Below, in pieces: positions 7,345 through 17,685 of a stretch of DNA of 64,000 bases. Made by a program: the position numbers and the translations under genes. Under the pieces are notes generated by a model. That model had not been told where the DNA came from. It saw only the letters and a program-made list of their open reading frames with translations, and made no database searches. Location of the stretch: positions 310,001-374,000 of the forward strand of contig CAVQDQ010000004.1 of the NCBI GenBank assembly GCA_963711315.1, read 5' to 3'. Source of the DNA: PALSA-612 sp963711315 (GTDB lineage: Bacteria > Actinomycetota > Thermoleophilia > Gaiellales > Gaiellaceae). Every line of letters begins with the position of its first letter. Position 1 is the first letter of the stretch.

Positions 7345-8949
7345 ATGAGCGAGCTGCCGAGCGGAACCGTCACCTTCCTCTTCACGGACATCGAGGGCTC
7401 CACGCAACTGGAGCGACAGCTCCGCGAGCGCTATGGCGACGTCCTCGGCGAGCACCAGGCGATCGTGCGAGCGGTGTTCGCGGCCCATGGAGGCCACGAG
7501 ATCGATACGCAGGGCGACTCGTTCTTCTACGTCTTCCCGCGGGCCAAGGCCGCCGTCGACGCCGCCGTCGACACACAGCGGAAGCTGGTGGCACACGCGT
7601 GGCCGGACGACGGAGAGGTCCGCGTTCGCATGGGCATCAGCACCGGCGAGGCCTCGCTCGAGAACGGCCGCTATGTCGGATTCGCCGTCCACCGCGCAGC
7701 ACGCATATCGGCTGCCGGCCACGGTGGGCAGATCCTGCTCTCCTCCTCGACGCGCGACGTCGTCGAGCACGACCTTGGATCAGGCCTGACGGTTCGGGAC
7801 CTCGGGGAGCGCCGTCTCAAGGACCTGCCTCGTCCGGAGCGTGTGTACCAGCTCGTGGCCGAGGGTCTGCCCAGCGAGTTCGGGCAGCTGAAGACGCTCG
7901 ACGTCGAGCTGAAGCGGAAGCGCCGGCGACTGTACGCCGGCGTTGCGCTGATCTGCGTGCTCGCGGCGGCTGCGATCGCCATCCCCGTCTTCGCGCTCGG
8001 TCGGAGCGAGGGCGGCGCGAGCGTCGAACCCAACTCCGTCGCGGTGATCGATCCCGCCACGAACAGTGTGGTCGATGCCGCCCCGGTAGGTGTCGATCCC
8101 GAGGCGATCACGGTCGGGGCGGGTTCGGTGTGGGCTGCCAACGCCGCCGACGAAACCGTCTCGCGGATTGATCCGCTAACACATCGCACCGTAGCCACCA
8201 TCCCCGTCGGTGAGTACCCGAGCGATGTCGCCGTCATCGCCGACTCGGCCTGGGTCGCTCTCGGCGGAGTGCACGAGGTGCGGCGGATTGCCATTGAGCG
8301 GAATGAAGCGGACGAGACGGTCGCTGCCATCCCCGGGCAGAGTTTCGGTAACGCATGCGGCCGTCCCTCTTCATGGCTCGCCGCCGGAGGAGGGGCGCTC
8401 TGGTTCGCCTGCAACAACGACCAGGATTCGTCGGATGCCTCCCGGATCGATCTGCGGACGGCCATGCCAACGCGGATCGACGAGGCGCTCGTCAGCTCAT
8501 CACCAGCAGCGGTGCTGTTCAGCGACATTGCATTTGGTCTCGGGTCCGCGTGGATCACGGACCGTGGGATGAATGCCGTCACCCAGATCGCAGCCCCGTC
8601 TCTGCACAAGGTGCGGCAGGAGACGGTCGGGGGCGCTCCGCAGGCAGTCGCCGTTGGCCTCGGCGCCGTGTGGGTAGCCAACGGCGACGACGACACGGTG
8701 TCGCGGCTAGTAGTGGGCGACGCCGTGGAGCCTGTGAACAGCACAACGATCCCCGTTGGCGATCATCCGGTCGACGTCGCTGTCGGTGAAGGCGCGGTGT
8801 GGGTCGTCAACCGCGGCGACCGCACGATTTCGCGAATCGATCCGAAGGCGGGAACGGTCGTGGCTACGATCAAGCTCGAGAACGAGCCCGTCCGAGTGGC
8901 CACAGGCGCGGGCTCTGTCTGGGTGACCGTCCAGGAGGCCGCGTCGTGA
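7345..8949 (+). CDS. class III cyclase domain - membrane helix - beta-propeller protein
   Basis: 534 residues. Residues 1-165 are a class III nucleotidyl cyclase domain with metal Asp at 15 (FLFTDIEGST) and 58 (TQGDSFF) and Arg120, but the transition-state Asn is His116. The Lys that reads adenine is missing (EIDTQGD). One membrane helix at about 186-208 follows a basic RKRRR stretch. The C-terminal part is a six- to seven-bladed YVTN/Vgb-like propeller with repeats such as GAVWVANGDDDTVSRL, placed outside the cell. It looks like a one-chain sensor. Whether it makes a cyclic nucleotide is uncertain. The ATG at 7345 gives the standard cyclase N-terminus. Confidence 0.8.
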   Translation: MSELPSGTVTFLFTDIEGSTQLERQLRERYGDVLGEHQAIVRAVFAAHGGHEIDTQGDSFFYVFPRAKAAVDAAVDTQRKLVAHAWPDDGEVRVRMGISTGEASLENGRYVGFAVHRAARISAAGHGGQILLSSSTRDVVEHDLGSGLTVRDLGERRLKDLPRPERVYQLVAEGLPSEFGQLKTLDVELKRKRRRLYAGVALICVLAAAAIAIPVFALGRSEGGASVEPNSVAVIDPATNSVVDAAPVGVDPEAITVGAGSVWAANAADETVSRIDPLTHRTVATIPVGEYPSDVAVIADSAWVALGGVHEVRRIAIERNEADETVAAIPGQSFGNACGRPSSWLAAGGGALWFACNNDQDSSDASRIDLRTAMPTRIDEALVSSSPAAVLFSDIAFGLGSAWITDRGMNAVTQIAAPSLHKVRQETVGGAPQAVAVGLGAVWVANGDDDTVSRLVVGDAVEPVNSTTIPVGDHPVDVAVGEGAVWVVNRGDRTISRIDPKAGTVVATIKLENEPVRVATGAGSVWVTVQEAAS

Positions 8950-10483
8950 GTGAGCTCCCGACCGGCACCGTCACGTTCCTCTTCACGGACATCGAAGGGT
9001 CGACGCAGCTCCTGAAGCGGCTCGGCCCCGCGTACTCGGGCGCGTTGGCGAAGCACCAGGAGATCGTGCGCGCCGCCGCCGCCGCCCACCACGGGCGCGA
9101 GGTGGATACGCAGGGCGATTCCTTCTTCATCGCCTTCCGGCGGGGGAAGGACGCCGTCGCAGCCGCAGTCGCTATCCAGCGGGATCTCGCTGCCCACGCC
9201 TGGCCGGAAGGCGGCGTGATCAAGGTGCGCATCGGCCTGCACACCGGCGAGCCGCAGGTGGGCGAGGACCGCTATGTCGGCATGGGCGTCAACAAGGCCG
9301 CGCGCATCGGTGCCGCAGGCCACGGCGGCCAGGTGCTGATCTCGCGCACGACGCGCGATCTCGTCGAGGACGAGCTCCCACCCGGAGTGACCGTCCGCGA
9401 TCTCGGCGATCGCCGGCTCAAGGACATCGAACGCCCCGAGCACCTGTTCCAGCTCGTGATCGAGGGCCTGCAGAGCGACTTCGGGCAGCTGAAGACCCTC
9501 GACGTCGAGCTCTCAGCGGAAACGGCGCCGGCTGTACGCGGGCGCGGCGCTGATCGGCGTGCTCGCCGCAGCAATCGCCATCCCCGTCTTCGCGCTCGGC
9601 GGCGGCGGGGGCGGCGGCGGCTCGGCGAACGTCAAGCCGAACTCCCTCGCGATCATCGATCCGCAGTCGGACAAGGTCACCGACTCCGTCGCCACGGGCA
9701 TTCGCCCCGGCAGCCTCGCCGCGGGTTTTGGGTCGATCTGGGTGGCCAATGGCGACGACCGGACCCTGTCGCGTATCGCCCCCGTGACGGAGTCGCTCGA
9801 GCGCACGTATCCGTTGACCGCGACGCCGACCGGGCTCGTCGAGCGGGTCCGGCGCGATCTGGATCGCGAACGGGCTGCTCGGCACGGTGTCGCGACTCGA
9901 TCCGAACTTCGGGGTGACCAAGACGGTGGATGTGACACAGCGGTCGAGTGCCGGAAGCGTTGCCTTCGGCGAGGGCTTTGTGTGGGCCGTGTTCGGCAAT
10001 TCCGTGCTCGGTGAGATCAATCCCCGGTCGAACGCACTCACGGCGACCGGGATCGCGGGTAGCTCGCCCTCCGCGATCGCGGTCGGCGAGGGTGCGGTGT
10101 GGGTCGCGAACTCGGGTGACAACACCGTCTCGCGGATGCTTCCGGAGACGGCGACTGCGGTGTCTACGATCAACGTCGGGCGCCAGCCGAGCGGTGTCGC
10201 GGTCGCGGACGGCATCGTCTGGATCACGGACCGCGGAGACAACGTCGTCACGCGCTACGACGCGCGGTCGGGATCGTCGACGAACATCGCGGTCGGCGCT
10301 GCCCCGCTTGGGGTCGCGGTCGGAGAAGGAGCGGTGTGGGTGGCGAACTCCGATGACGGGACGGTCTCGAAGATCGATCCGGTCTCGAGGGAGGTCTTCA
10401 AGACGATCGCGGTCGGCGGCCGTCCGGTCGGCGTGCTCGTCTCGGACGGGCGCGTCTGGGTCAGCGTCCAGGCGCCGGCGTAG
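8946..10483 (+). CDS. second cyclase - membrane helix - beta-propeller protein (two frameshifts)
   Basis: Tandem paralogue of the preceding gene, joined by a GTGA overlap. The cyclase part is intact, with Asp15, Asp58, Asn116 and Arg120, so it keeps the transition-state Asn that its neighbour lacks. The adenine-reading Lys is again absent (EVDTQGD). Two one-base gains break the frame: at about 9510-9518 before the membrane helix (LIGVLAAAIAIPVFALGG) and at about 9837-9850 inside the propeller. The propeller then continues to the stop at 10483 with blades such as GAVWVANSGDNTVSRM. Both breaks preserve full homology on either side, so sequence error is likely. Confidence 0.72.
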
Positions 10484-12074
10484 TTACTTCAGACAGGCCG
10501 CCGCGAGGTCGAGGTACGGGTTGAGGACGATGCAGCCGACCCGCTTCGAGACGAGCGTGAGCGCATTGTCGTACGCGTAGGCGATCGCCGGCGCCGCGTC
10601 GCGCGCGAGGTCGACGTCGAGGCGGCCGTACGCGCGATAGCGCGCTGGGCCTACGAGCCGCGATGCGCGGTCGAGCTGCGCGTTGTACGACGGCGAGTCG
10701 AAGTGCGACCAGTTCGGGTCGGGACTGCGCTCGCCTGCGAAGAGGTCGTTGAGGAGCGAGGGATCCGGGACATCTGCGAGCCATCCGGCCCAGGCGATGT
10801 CGAACCGTTCTCCCGGTGTCGCGACCTTCTGGAAGTAGGCCGAGACCGGGATCTTCTTGATCTCGACGTCGAGCCCGATCTTCGCGAGGTTCGCCTTGAC
10901 GATCTGCGCTTGCGTGCTGCCGACGATGTTCGAGGGCGCGTAGAGAATGGCCTTCCCGCTCCGCGTGACGCCGTTGGCGAGCCGGCGCGCTTGTGCGACA
11001 GTCGGTCCTCGGAGCGGGTAGATGTGCGCATCGCGGAATCCCGGGCTCCGGGGCGGAAGGTACTGATCGGTGAGGTAGCCGGCGAGTGAGCCGCCTCGGG
11101 CCTGCAGGAGCGCTGGGCGGTCGATCGCGAAGTTCACCGCCTGCCGGAGTCGCGTGTTGTCCCTGAAGAGCGGGCCTGCTCGTGTTGAGCGCGAAGTAGC
11201 GGAGAAAGCTCGCTGGAGTCGCGAAGAAGCGGTTCTTGTTGAGACCGTACGTCCGTTGGAGATCCGCCGCACGATCGGCGTAGTCGCTGTTCGGCACCCA
11301 CGCGTAGTCGAGCCGCCCGCTTGCGACGCGATCGAGCGCGGTCGCGGCGTCGAGGGTGAGGTCGATCTCGACCTGATCCACGCGATGCGGCCGCGGCCCG
11401 CGGTAGAAGCGGTTTCTCTCGAGCACGACCCGTTCACCGGCGACGTACTCGGCGATGAAGTACGGGGCCGCAGTGGGTACGGGTGCCTTGACCCCTTCGG
11501 GATCGGATCCGATGTACCGCGGTACGACACACACGGCGCGCGCCACGCGCGCGTCGAAGTCTCCGACCGGCCTCGTCAACCTGATCGTCAGCGTGTTGCC
11601 GTGTGCCACGACGCCGGACGCCGCCTTTGCCTTTCCGGCGAGCACCATCTGAGCCCCGACGATTCCGGTGAGAAACGACGCGACGTACGCCTTGAGCCTC
11701 GGGCTGAGGGCGCGGTTGATCGTGTGCGCGACGTCTGCGGCTGTCACTGGGGCTCCTGTCGAGAACCGGGCGTCCTTCCGGAGAGCGAAGGTGTAGGTCC
11801 TGCCGCCGTTCGTGATCCGCGGATAGCCCGTGGCCAGCTCGGGAACGACTCGCCGTCCTTCGGGAAGCGGCTTGTCGGGCAGATACATGAGGCTTGCGCA
11901 CGTCGCCTGTACGACGGGCGTCGTCCCGGCAATGCCGGTGATTGCGGCATCGATGGAGTCGATGTCCTCCGCCGGAATCGCCATCCGGAGCGTGCCGCCC
12001 GCGTGTGCCTGCGGCCCTGCCGCGGGAGCGAGGCCGATAGCAGCCAAGAGCGCGGCCGCGAGCGCCCGTGTCAC
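10484..12074 (-). CDS. extracellular solute-binding protein, family 5 (copy 1, one frameshift)
   Basis: About 530 residues with an N-terminal signal peptide (MTRALAAALLAAIGLAP). SBP family 5 features: YTFALRKDARFSTGAPVTAADV, SDPEG, ERNRFYRG and later RLRQAVNFAIDR. Such proteins deliver oligopeptides, nickel or other solutes to ABC importers. The frame breaks at 11172-11174, where an extra G turns NTSRPLFR into NTSRPALQ; the other two copies show the expected reading. It ends in LDLAAACLK. No permease or ATPase gene is adjacent. The GTG start overlaps the likely true stop of copy 2. Confidence 0.78.
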
Positions 12075-12075
12075 T

Positions 12076-13650
12076 TCAGGCAGACCGACGTGGGTCGAGG
12101 AACGGGTTCATCACGGCACAGCCGGTCCGCCTGGAGACGAGTGTGATGGCGCTCTGGTAGGCGATGGGAATTGCCGGCGCGAAGTCGCGGGACACGAGCG
12201 TGTCGAGCTCCGCGAGCGCCGCGTAGCGCGCCGTGCCGCTGAGGTGAGAGGCATGTGTCAAGAGGTCGTTGACCTTCAGGGAGTTGAAGTAGGAGAAGTT
12301 CACGTTGTCGTCCGCGCCAAGCAGCCGTCCGTCGAAGATGCCGAGGAGGTTCGAGTCGTCGTTACTCCACGCGATCCGGCCGATGTCGAACTCCTGCTGG
12401 CCATGCGCGAGCTTGTCGAAGATGAGGTTCGTCGGAAACTGGACGACCTGGACGTCGATGCCGATCGCCTTCAGGTCCCGTTGGAGGATCTGCGCCTGTG
12501 CGATGTCGACCGGGTCCTGCCTCGTGTAGAAGATCGCCTTCCCGCTCCGCGTGTGTCCCTTTGCGAGAGCGCGCGCCCGCTTGAGGTCGGGACCTTTGAG
12601 CGGATAGATCGCGTCGTTGCGCAGCTTCAGGTACTGATCCGTCACTGCTTCTCCGTACGGTCCGAGGGTCTGCACGAGCGCTTTGCGGTCGACGGCAAAG
12701 TTGACCGCTTGCCGGAGCTTCGGGTTGTTCCTGAAGAGCGGCCGGCTCGTGTTGAGGACGAACATCCGCAGGAAATTCCCGGGCATGACGAAGAACTGGG
12801 CCTTGTTCACCCCGTATCGCTGTGCGAGCTCGGCCGCGCGTGCCGACCACGTGCTAACCGTTACCCAGCCCCAGTCGATCTTGCCGCTCATGACTTCGTC
12901 GACGATCGAGCCCTCGTCTGCCGCGAGGTCGATCGTGAACCGGTCGACATGGTGCGGTCGCGAGCCTTTGTAGTACTGGTTACGAGTGAGCACGATCCGC
13001 TGCCCTGGTGCGAACTCGGAGACGTAGTACGGCCCAGGGCTCGCGAGCGGCGCCTTCGCGCCCTCCGGATCGGTGGGGAGCGCCGGCGGCACCGCGCAGA
13101 GTTGGGACGCAGCCCCGAGGAAGTCCGGACCACTTCGCGTCAGTCGCACGGTCAAGGTCCGTCCTCGCGCTGTCAGGCCGGACGGGATCTTTGTCTTGCC
13201 CGCGAGAACGTCCTCTCCGCCGACGATGAGAGAGGCGAGGAAGTCGTCGCCGGTCTCCATCACCGGATCGAGCCGCCGCTCGATCGCGCGCACGATCGCC
13301 TGGGCCGTGACCGGCGCCCCGGTCGAGAACCGCGCGTCTTTCCGGATCGTGAACGTGTACGTCTTGCCGTCCTTCGAGACGACGGGATCCGCTTCGGCGA
13401 GCTCAGGCTCGAGCTTCAGACCTTCGGGGGGTGGCTTGCTCGGATAGTCGACGAGGCTCTCGCATACTGGTTGCAGCACCTCCTGCTCTGCCGCAAGACT
13501 TATGAGCGCCGGATCGAAGGTGTTGAAGAAGCCGGCGGGGACGGCGATCTTGAATGTCCCGCCCTCCTTCACCGCGCGCGTCTCACCGGCAGACGCGAGG
13601 AGGAGCGCCGACGCGATCGCCAGGACGGTCGCGACGGCTGCCCGTTTCAC
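12076..13650 (-). CDS. extracellular solute-binding protein, family 5 (copy 2)
   Basis: 524 residues, signal peptide at about 1-25 (VKRAAVATVLAIASALLLAS). Conserved blocks are EGGTFKIAVP, YTFTIRKDARFSTGAPVTAQAI, TDPEGAKAPL, LTRNQYYKGSRPHHVD and KLRQAVNFAVDR. The GTG at 13650 overlaps the stop of copy 3 as GTGA. Near the 3' end, about 12091-12099, one base appears to be missing: the frame as given ends LDPRRSA, while the corrected frame would end TSVCLK like the other copies and overlap the start of copy 1. Confidence 0.82.
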   Translation of the reverse strand: MKRAAVATVLAIASALLLASAGETRAVKEGGTFKIAVPAGFFNTFDPALISLAAEQEVLQPVCESLVDYPSKPPPEGLKLEPELAEADPVVSKDGKTYTFTIRKDARFSTGAPVTAQAIVRAIERRLDPVMETGDDFLASLIVGGEDVLAGKTKIPSGLTARGRTLTVRLTRSGPDFLGAASQLCAVPPALPTDPEGAKAPLASPGPYYVSEFAPGQRIVLTRNQYYKGSRPHHVDRFTIDLAADEGSIVDEVMSGKIDWGWVTVSTWSARAAELAQRYGVNKAQFFVMPGNFLRMFVLNTSRPLFRNNPKLRQAVNFAVDRKALVQTLGPYGEAVTDQYLKLRNDAIYPLKGPDLKRARALAKGHTRSGKAIFYTRQDPVDIAQAQILQRDLKAIGIDVQVVQFPTNLIFDKLAHGQQEFDIGRIAWSNDDSNLLGIFDGRLLGADDNVNFSYFNSLKVNDLLTHASHLSGTARYAALAELDTLVSRDFAPAIPIAYQSAITLVSRRTGCAVMNPFLDPRRSA

Positions 13651-15223
13651 TTCAGGCAGACCGCAGTCAGGTCGAGCGAGGGGTTCATCACGACGCAGCC
13701 CGTCCTGGCGGAGACGAACGCCCATGCATTCGCGTTGAAGACGGCGATGCCTGGCGCTTCGTCCCTCGAGAGCTGGACGTCGAGCACGCCGAAGGCTCGG
13801 TACCGGGCAGGCCCGGAGAGGCGGCCGGCGGCTGCCAGCAGCCGGTCGTACTTTGACGAGCTGTAGTGCGAGATCTCCTGGATCTGCGGGAAGTACAGCG
13901 CGGGGTCGTTGTAGGGCGTGATCTCGCCCAGCCATGTCAGGTCGTACGGCTCGCCCGGCGTGGCGAGCTTCTGAATCAGAACGGGGAGCGGAAACTGCTT
14001 GATGCGAGACATCGAGTCCGATCGCCTTCAGGTTCCGCTGCAGGACCTGCGGCACGCCGACGCAGTCCGGCCGCTGCTGCTCGGCGCATGTGTAGAGGAC
14101 GGCCTTGCCCGAGCGCAGCCGACCCTTCGCGAGCGCGCGTGCGCGGCGAAGATCAGGGGCTGTGAGCGGATAGATGCGTTCGTTTCGGAAGCCGGGCGTG
14201 ACCGGCGACGTGTACTGGTCGGTCGGCGTCGTGGCGTAGCGTCCATACTCACGCCCCAGCGGCCGCTCTATCGACTGCGAAGTTGAGCGCCTGCCGCAGC
14301 TTCACGTTGTTCCTGAACAGCGGCCGCGCAGTGTTGAGGAAGAACATGCGCCTGAGCGTGGACGGCTGCAGGAACAGGCGCGACCGGTTGATTCCGTACC
14401 GCGGAACCAGCTCTGCGAGGAACGGCGTGAGATCTGGGGTCGGCCCGACCGTGTCGAGCTCGCCCTTCGCGACGCGGTCGACCGCTGTCGCATCGGCGTT
14501 CAGCTCGACCGTGATCCGGTCGACATGATGCGGCCGTGAGCCGCGATAGAAGCGGTTCCGCTCCATGACGACGCGCTCGCCGGGAACGTACTTGGAGACG
14601 TAGTAGGGGGCCGGGCTCGGGAGCGGAGCCTTGGCGCCCTCCGGGTCGGCCGGGAGCGTCGGCGGCACGGCGCAGAGCAGGCTCAGGCGGGCGGGCAGGT
14701 CCGGCACCGGCTTCGTCAGCCGCAGGCGCAGCATCCTTCCCGTCGCGACGGCGCCCGCAAGCGTGGTCGTCTTGCCGGCGAGCATCTTGCGTGCTCCGAC
14801 GATGTCTCCGAAGAAGCTCTCCGCGCCGGTTTGCATTGCCGGGGTGAACATGCGCTCGAGCGCATGCTTGAATGCCTGTGCCGTCGCGGGAGCCCCGTTC
14901 GAGAAGCGGGCATCTTTCCGGACGGTGAAGGTGTACGTCCCACGATCCTTGGAGATCGCCGGCCAGTCTTCCGCCAGGTCGGGTGCCAGCTCGATGCCGG
15001 CTGGCAGCGGCTCATCCGGGTATGCCATCAACGCGGCACACGCAGGCTCTAAGACGAGCATCTCGTTTCCGGCGAGTGCCGGGTCGATCGTGCCGACCTG
15101 GGCGACAGAGGTCAGCGCCATCCGGAACGTACCGCCCTCCTTGAGCGCGCGTGGGCTTCCGGACGCTGCGAGCATCAGCGCCGCCGCCGGGGCCACCATG
15201 AGCAGGAGTCCCCTGCGCACCAT
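13647..15223 (-). CDS. extracellular solute-binding protein, family 5 (copy 3, two frameshifts)
   Basis: First of three tandem binding-protein genes. The ATG at 15223 gives a signal peptide (MVRRGLLLMVAPAAALMLAA) the same length as copy 2; an in-frame GTG lies 24 bases upstream. Family blocks: EGGTFRMALT, YTFTVRKDARFSNGAPATAQAF, ADPEGAKAPLPS and KLRQALNFAVDR. One-base gains at about 14252 and about 14020 break the frame. Between them the reading gives RIYPLTAPDLRRARALAKG, and after the second it runs to LDLTAVCLK. Joined, the protein is about 520 residues. Confidence 0.72.
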
Positions 15224-15268
15224 GGCGACGATCGTACGCCTCGTCACCGTCTCGGTAAAGTCGGCGGC

Positions 15269-15912
15269 GTGGAGCGCTGGGCGACCTTCGACTGCTACGG
15301 GACGCTCGTCGACTGGAACGGCGGCATCCGCGCCGAGCTAGCCCGGATCTTCGGTGAGGGGAGCGCCGGACGCGAAGCTCGCCGAGTACCACGCGCTCGA
15401 GCCCGTCGTCGAGCACGAGGATCCCGGCTCTCGCGTACCGCGAGGTGATGGCTCGAGTGCTCGAGCGGCTCGGTGCGCCCGCTGAGGAGCGCGACGTGCT
15501 CGGTCAGTCGTTGCCGGGCTGGCGCGTGTTCCCCGAGGTGCCCAGCGGCGCTCGAGGCAGGCGCGTGGCGCGCGGCTGGCGACTCTGCATCCTGTCGAAC
15601 ACGGATCGCGACTTCATCGACGCGTCGATGGCGGCGATCGGCGTGCCGTTCGACGGCTCGATCGTCGCGTCGGAGATCGGCTCTTATAAGCCGGCTCACG
15701 GCCACTGGCAGGCGTTCGAGAAGGATGTGGGACGACTGCCGGACGCCCACGTGGCCGCGAGTCTCTTCCACGACGTCGCCCCGACATCCGAGCTCGGCAT
15801 CCCCTGCCTCTGGATCAACCGGCTCGGCGAGGACAGAGACGGCTACGCTCCGACGCGCGAGTCCCCGACGCTCGCATCCCTCGCGGAGGTCCTGGATGAG
15901 CTCGCTGCCTGA
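15269..15912 (+). CDS. haloacid dehalogenase-type hydrolase (frameshifted)
   Basis: HAD superfamily, closest in layout to type II haloacid dehalogenases. Motif I is FDCYGTLVDW with nucleophile D8, motif II is LSNTDR, then SEIGSYKPAHGHW (motif III Lys) and a late HDVAPTSELG segment (motif IV-like). The frame breaks at about 15358-15362 and again at 15423-15425, where CCC should be CC; a compensated shift near 15545-15575 is also possible. Divergent from the binding-protein operon, and its end overlaps the next gene by 17 bp. The substrate is unknown. Confidence 0.65.
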
Positions 15913-16792
15913 CGGTTGGCGGCCGATCCGGCCGGAGGAGGCGAGCGCGGTTGCTGCGCTCGTCGACGAGGACGAGGTGGCGGCCGGGTTCCGCTCGCGG
16001 CTGGGACAGGAGGACGTCATCGACATGTGGGCCCATACCGACCTCGAGCACGATTCATGGCTCAGAGAAGAGGAGGGCCGGATCGTGGCCGCCGGCGGAG
16101 GCCAGCTCCATGCGGGTACGTACTTCGCGCGCGGTTGTGTCCGGCCGGGAGCCAAGGGCCGCGGCCTCGGCTCGATGCTGCTCGAGCTTTCGGAGGAGCG
16201 GGCAAAGGCGCACGGTGTGCCATCCGTGCACCAGGTGGCGCTCGGTCCTGACGAGTCCGCGCGCAACCTGCTCGAGTCGCGCGACTACCGGACGGTGCGC
16301 CGCCACTACGCGATGACGATCGAGCTGGACGAGCCAATACCCGAGCCTGAGCTTCCAGAAGGACTCTCGATCAGCACGTTCAGTCCTGAAGATGCCGAGG
16401 CGTGGTACGCGGCGATGAACCGCATCTTCGAAGAGGAGTGGGGCTTTGAGCTGGAGCCGTTCGACGAGTGGTGGCAGCGGCATGGAGGCGACGATCACAC
16501 GCTCTGGTTCGTCATTCGGGACAAGGACGAGATCGTGGCGCTGCTTCACGGCACGGAGGGGCGCCGCGGAGGCGGCCTCGTCAACTGGGTCGGAGTCCGC
16601 AAGGCCTGGCGGCGCCAAGGCCTGGCTCGCGCGCTGCTGCGCCACAGCTTTCGCGAGTTCCAGCGTAGAGGCGCGGCTCGTGTCGGCCTGGGAGTCGACG
16701 CGGAGAATCCAACCGGTGCGACCCGGCTCTACGAGAGCGTAGGCATGCGCGTCGAAGCCGACCACGTCACCTTCGTCAAGGAGCTCGCGTGA
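15896..16792 (+). CDS. double-domain GNAT N-acetyltransferase (copy 1)
   Basis: 298 residues in two GNAT halves. The N-terminal half has the acetyl-CoA loop RPGAKGRGLGSMLLE and the C-terminal half the better-conserved VRKAWRRQGLARALLRHSF followed by NPTGATRLYESVGM. The layout resembles mycothiol synthase MshD and related paired GNATs, but no substrate can be assigned. The ATG at 15896 lies within the HAD gene's last codons. Its stop overlaps the next gene as GTGA. Confidence 0.8.
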   Translation: MSSLPDGWRPIRPEEASAVAALVDEDEVAAGFRSRLGQEDVIDMWAHTDLEHDSWLREEEGRIVAAGGGQLHAGTYFARGCVRPGAKGRGLGSMLLELSEERAKAHGVPSVHQVALGPDESARNLLESRDYRTVRRHYAMTIELDEPIPEPELPEGLSISTFSPEDAEAWYAAMNRIFEEEWGFELEPFDEWWQRHGGDDHTLWFVIRDKDEIVALLHGTEGRRGGGLVNWVGVRKAWRRQGLARALLRHSFREFQRRGAARVGLGVDAENPTGATRLYESVGMRVEADHVTFVKELA

Positions 16793-17685
16793 GCCTTCCT
16801 GACGGGATCACCAGCCGGCCCCTCCGCCAGGAGGACGCCGCTCTCGTCGCAGAGCTGCTAGCCGAGGACGAGCTGCACTTCGAACTACCGCCGTCGATCA
16901 CGGAGCAAGACATCCGCTCGTGGTGGTTGCGGACCGATCTCGATCAGGACTCCTGGCTCCTCGAAGAGAACGGAACGGCGATCGCGGGAGGCTGGTTCGA
17001 CCGTCTCGACGATCACGCCTTCGGCGGCGGATGCGTCCGGCCGGGTGAGAAAGGCCGGGGGCTCGGATCGTGGCTCGCCGCAACGATGGAGTTACACGCG
17101 CGGGGTCTCAGTCTCGACCTCATCCGCAATGTGACGACGGCCAAGGACACGAAGGCGCGTGCTCTGTTCGAGGCGCGCGACTATCACGAGGCGCGCCGCC
17201 ACTGGGTGATGGCGATCGACCTAGATGAGGAGCCACCGGCGCCCGAGCTCCCCGACGGCCTGGCTCTCGGGACGTTCCGAGAGGAGGACGCGCGCGCGTT
17301 CCACGACGCCACGAAGGAGGCCTTCGCCGACGAGTGGGGCTTCCACGCAATGGCGTTCGAGCAGTGGTGGGAGATGCGAAAGGACGACGACACGAGCCTG
17401 TGGTTCGTGATCCGAGACGGCAGCGAGATTGCCGCCAATGCTCGCTGCGACGAGATGCGCGGAGGCGGCTTCGTAGGGTCGCTCGCCGTTCGTAAGCCTT
17501 GGCGGCGGCGAGGGCTCGGCCGGGCCCTCCTGCTCCACGCGTTCCGCGAGTTCCGGAACCGCGGCTTCGAGCGCGCAAGCCTCGGTGTGGACTCCGAGAA
17601 CCCGACCGGGGCGACGAGGCTCTACGAGAGCGTCGGCATGCATGTCGAGAGCGAGCACGTGACGTTCGAGAAGGCGCTCGCGTGA
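16789..17685 (+). CDS. double-domain GNAT N-acetyltransferase (copy 2)
   Basis: 298 residues, the same length and layout as the preceding gene and clearly its paralogue: RPGEKGRGLGSWLAA in the first half, VRKPWRRRGLGRALLLHAF and NPTGATRLYESVGM in the second. Tandem duplication with divergence of the N-terminal halves suggests different acceptors. GTG start coupled to the previous stop; its own stop overlaps the arginase-like gene. Confidence 0.8.
   Translation: MSLPDGITSRPLRQEDAALVAELLAEDELHFELPPSITEQDIRSWWLRTDLDQDSWLLEENGTAIAGGWFDRLDDHAFGGGCVRPGEKGRGLGSWLAATMELHARGLSLDLIRNVTTAKDTKARALFEARDYHEARRHWVMAIDLDEEPPAPELPDGLALGTFREEDARAFHDATKEAFADEWGFHAMAFEQWWEMRKDDDTSLWFVIRDGSEIAANARCDEMRGGGFVGSLAVRKPWRRRGLGRALLLHAFREFRNRGFERASLGVDSENPTGATRLYESVGMHVESEHVTFEKALA

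Noticed and set aside
12076..14055. A 659-residue solute-binding protein
   Set aside because: The first about 135 codons are the frameshifted middle of copy 3 followed by its out-of-frame tail. The true start with a signal peptide is at 13650.
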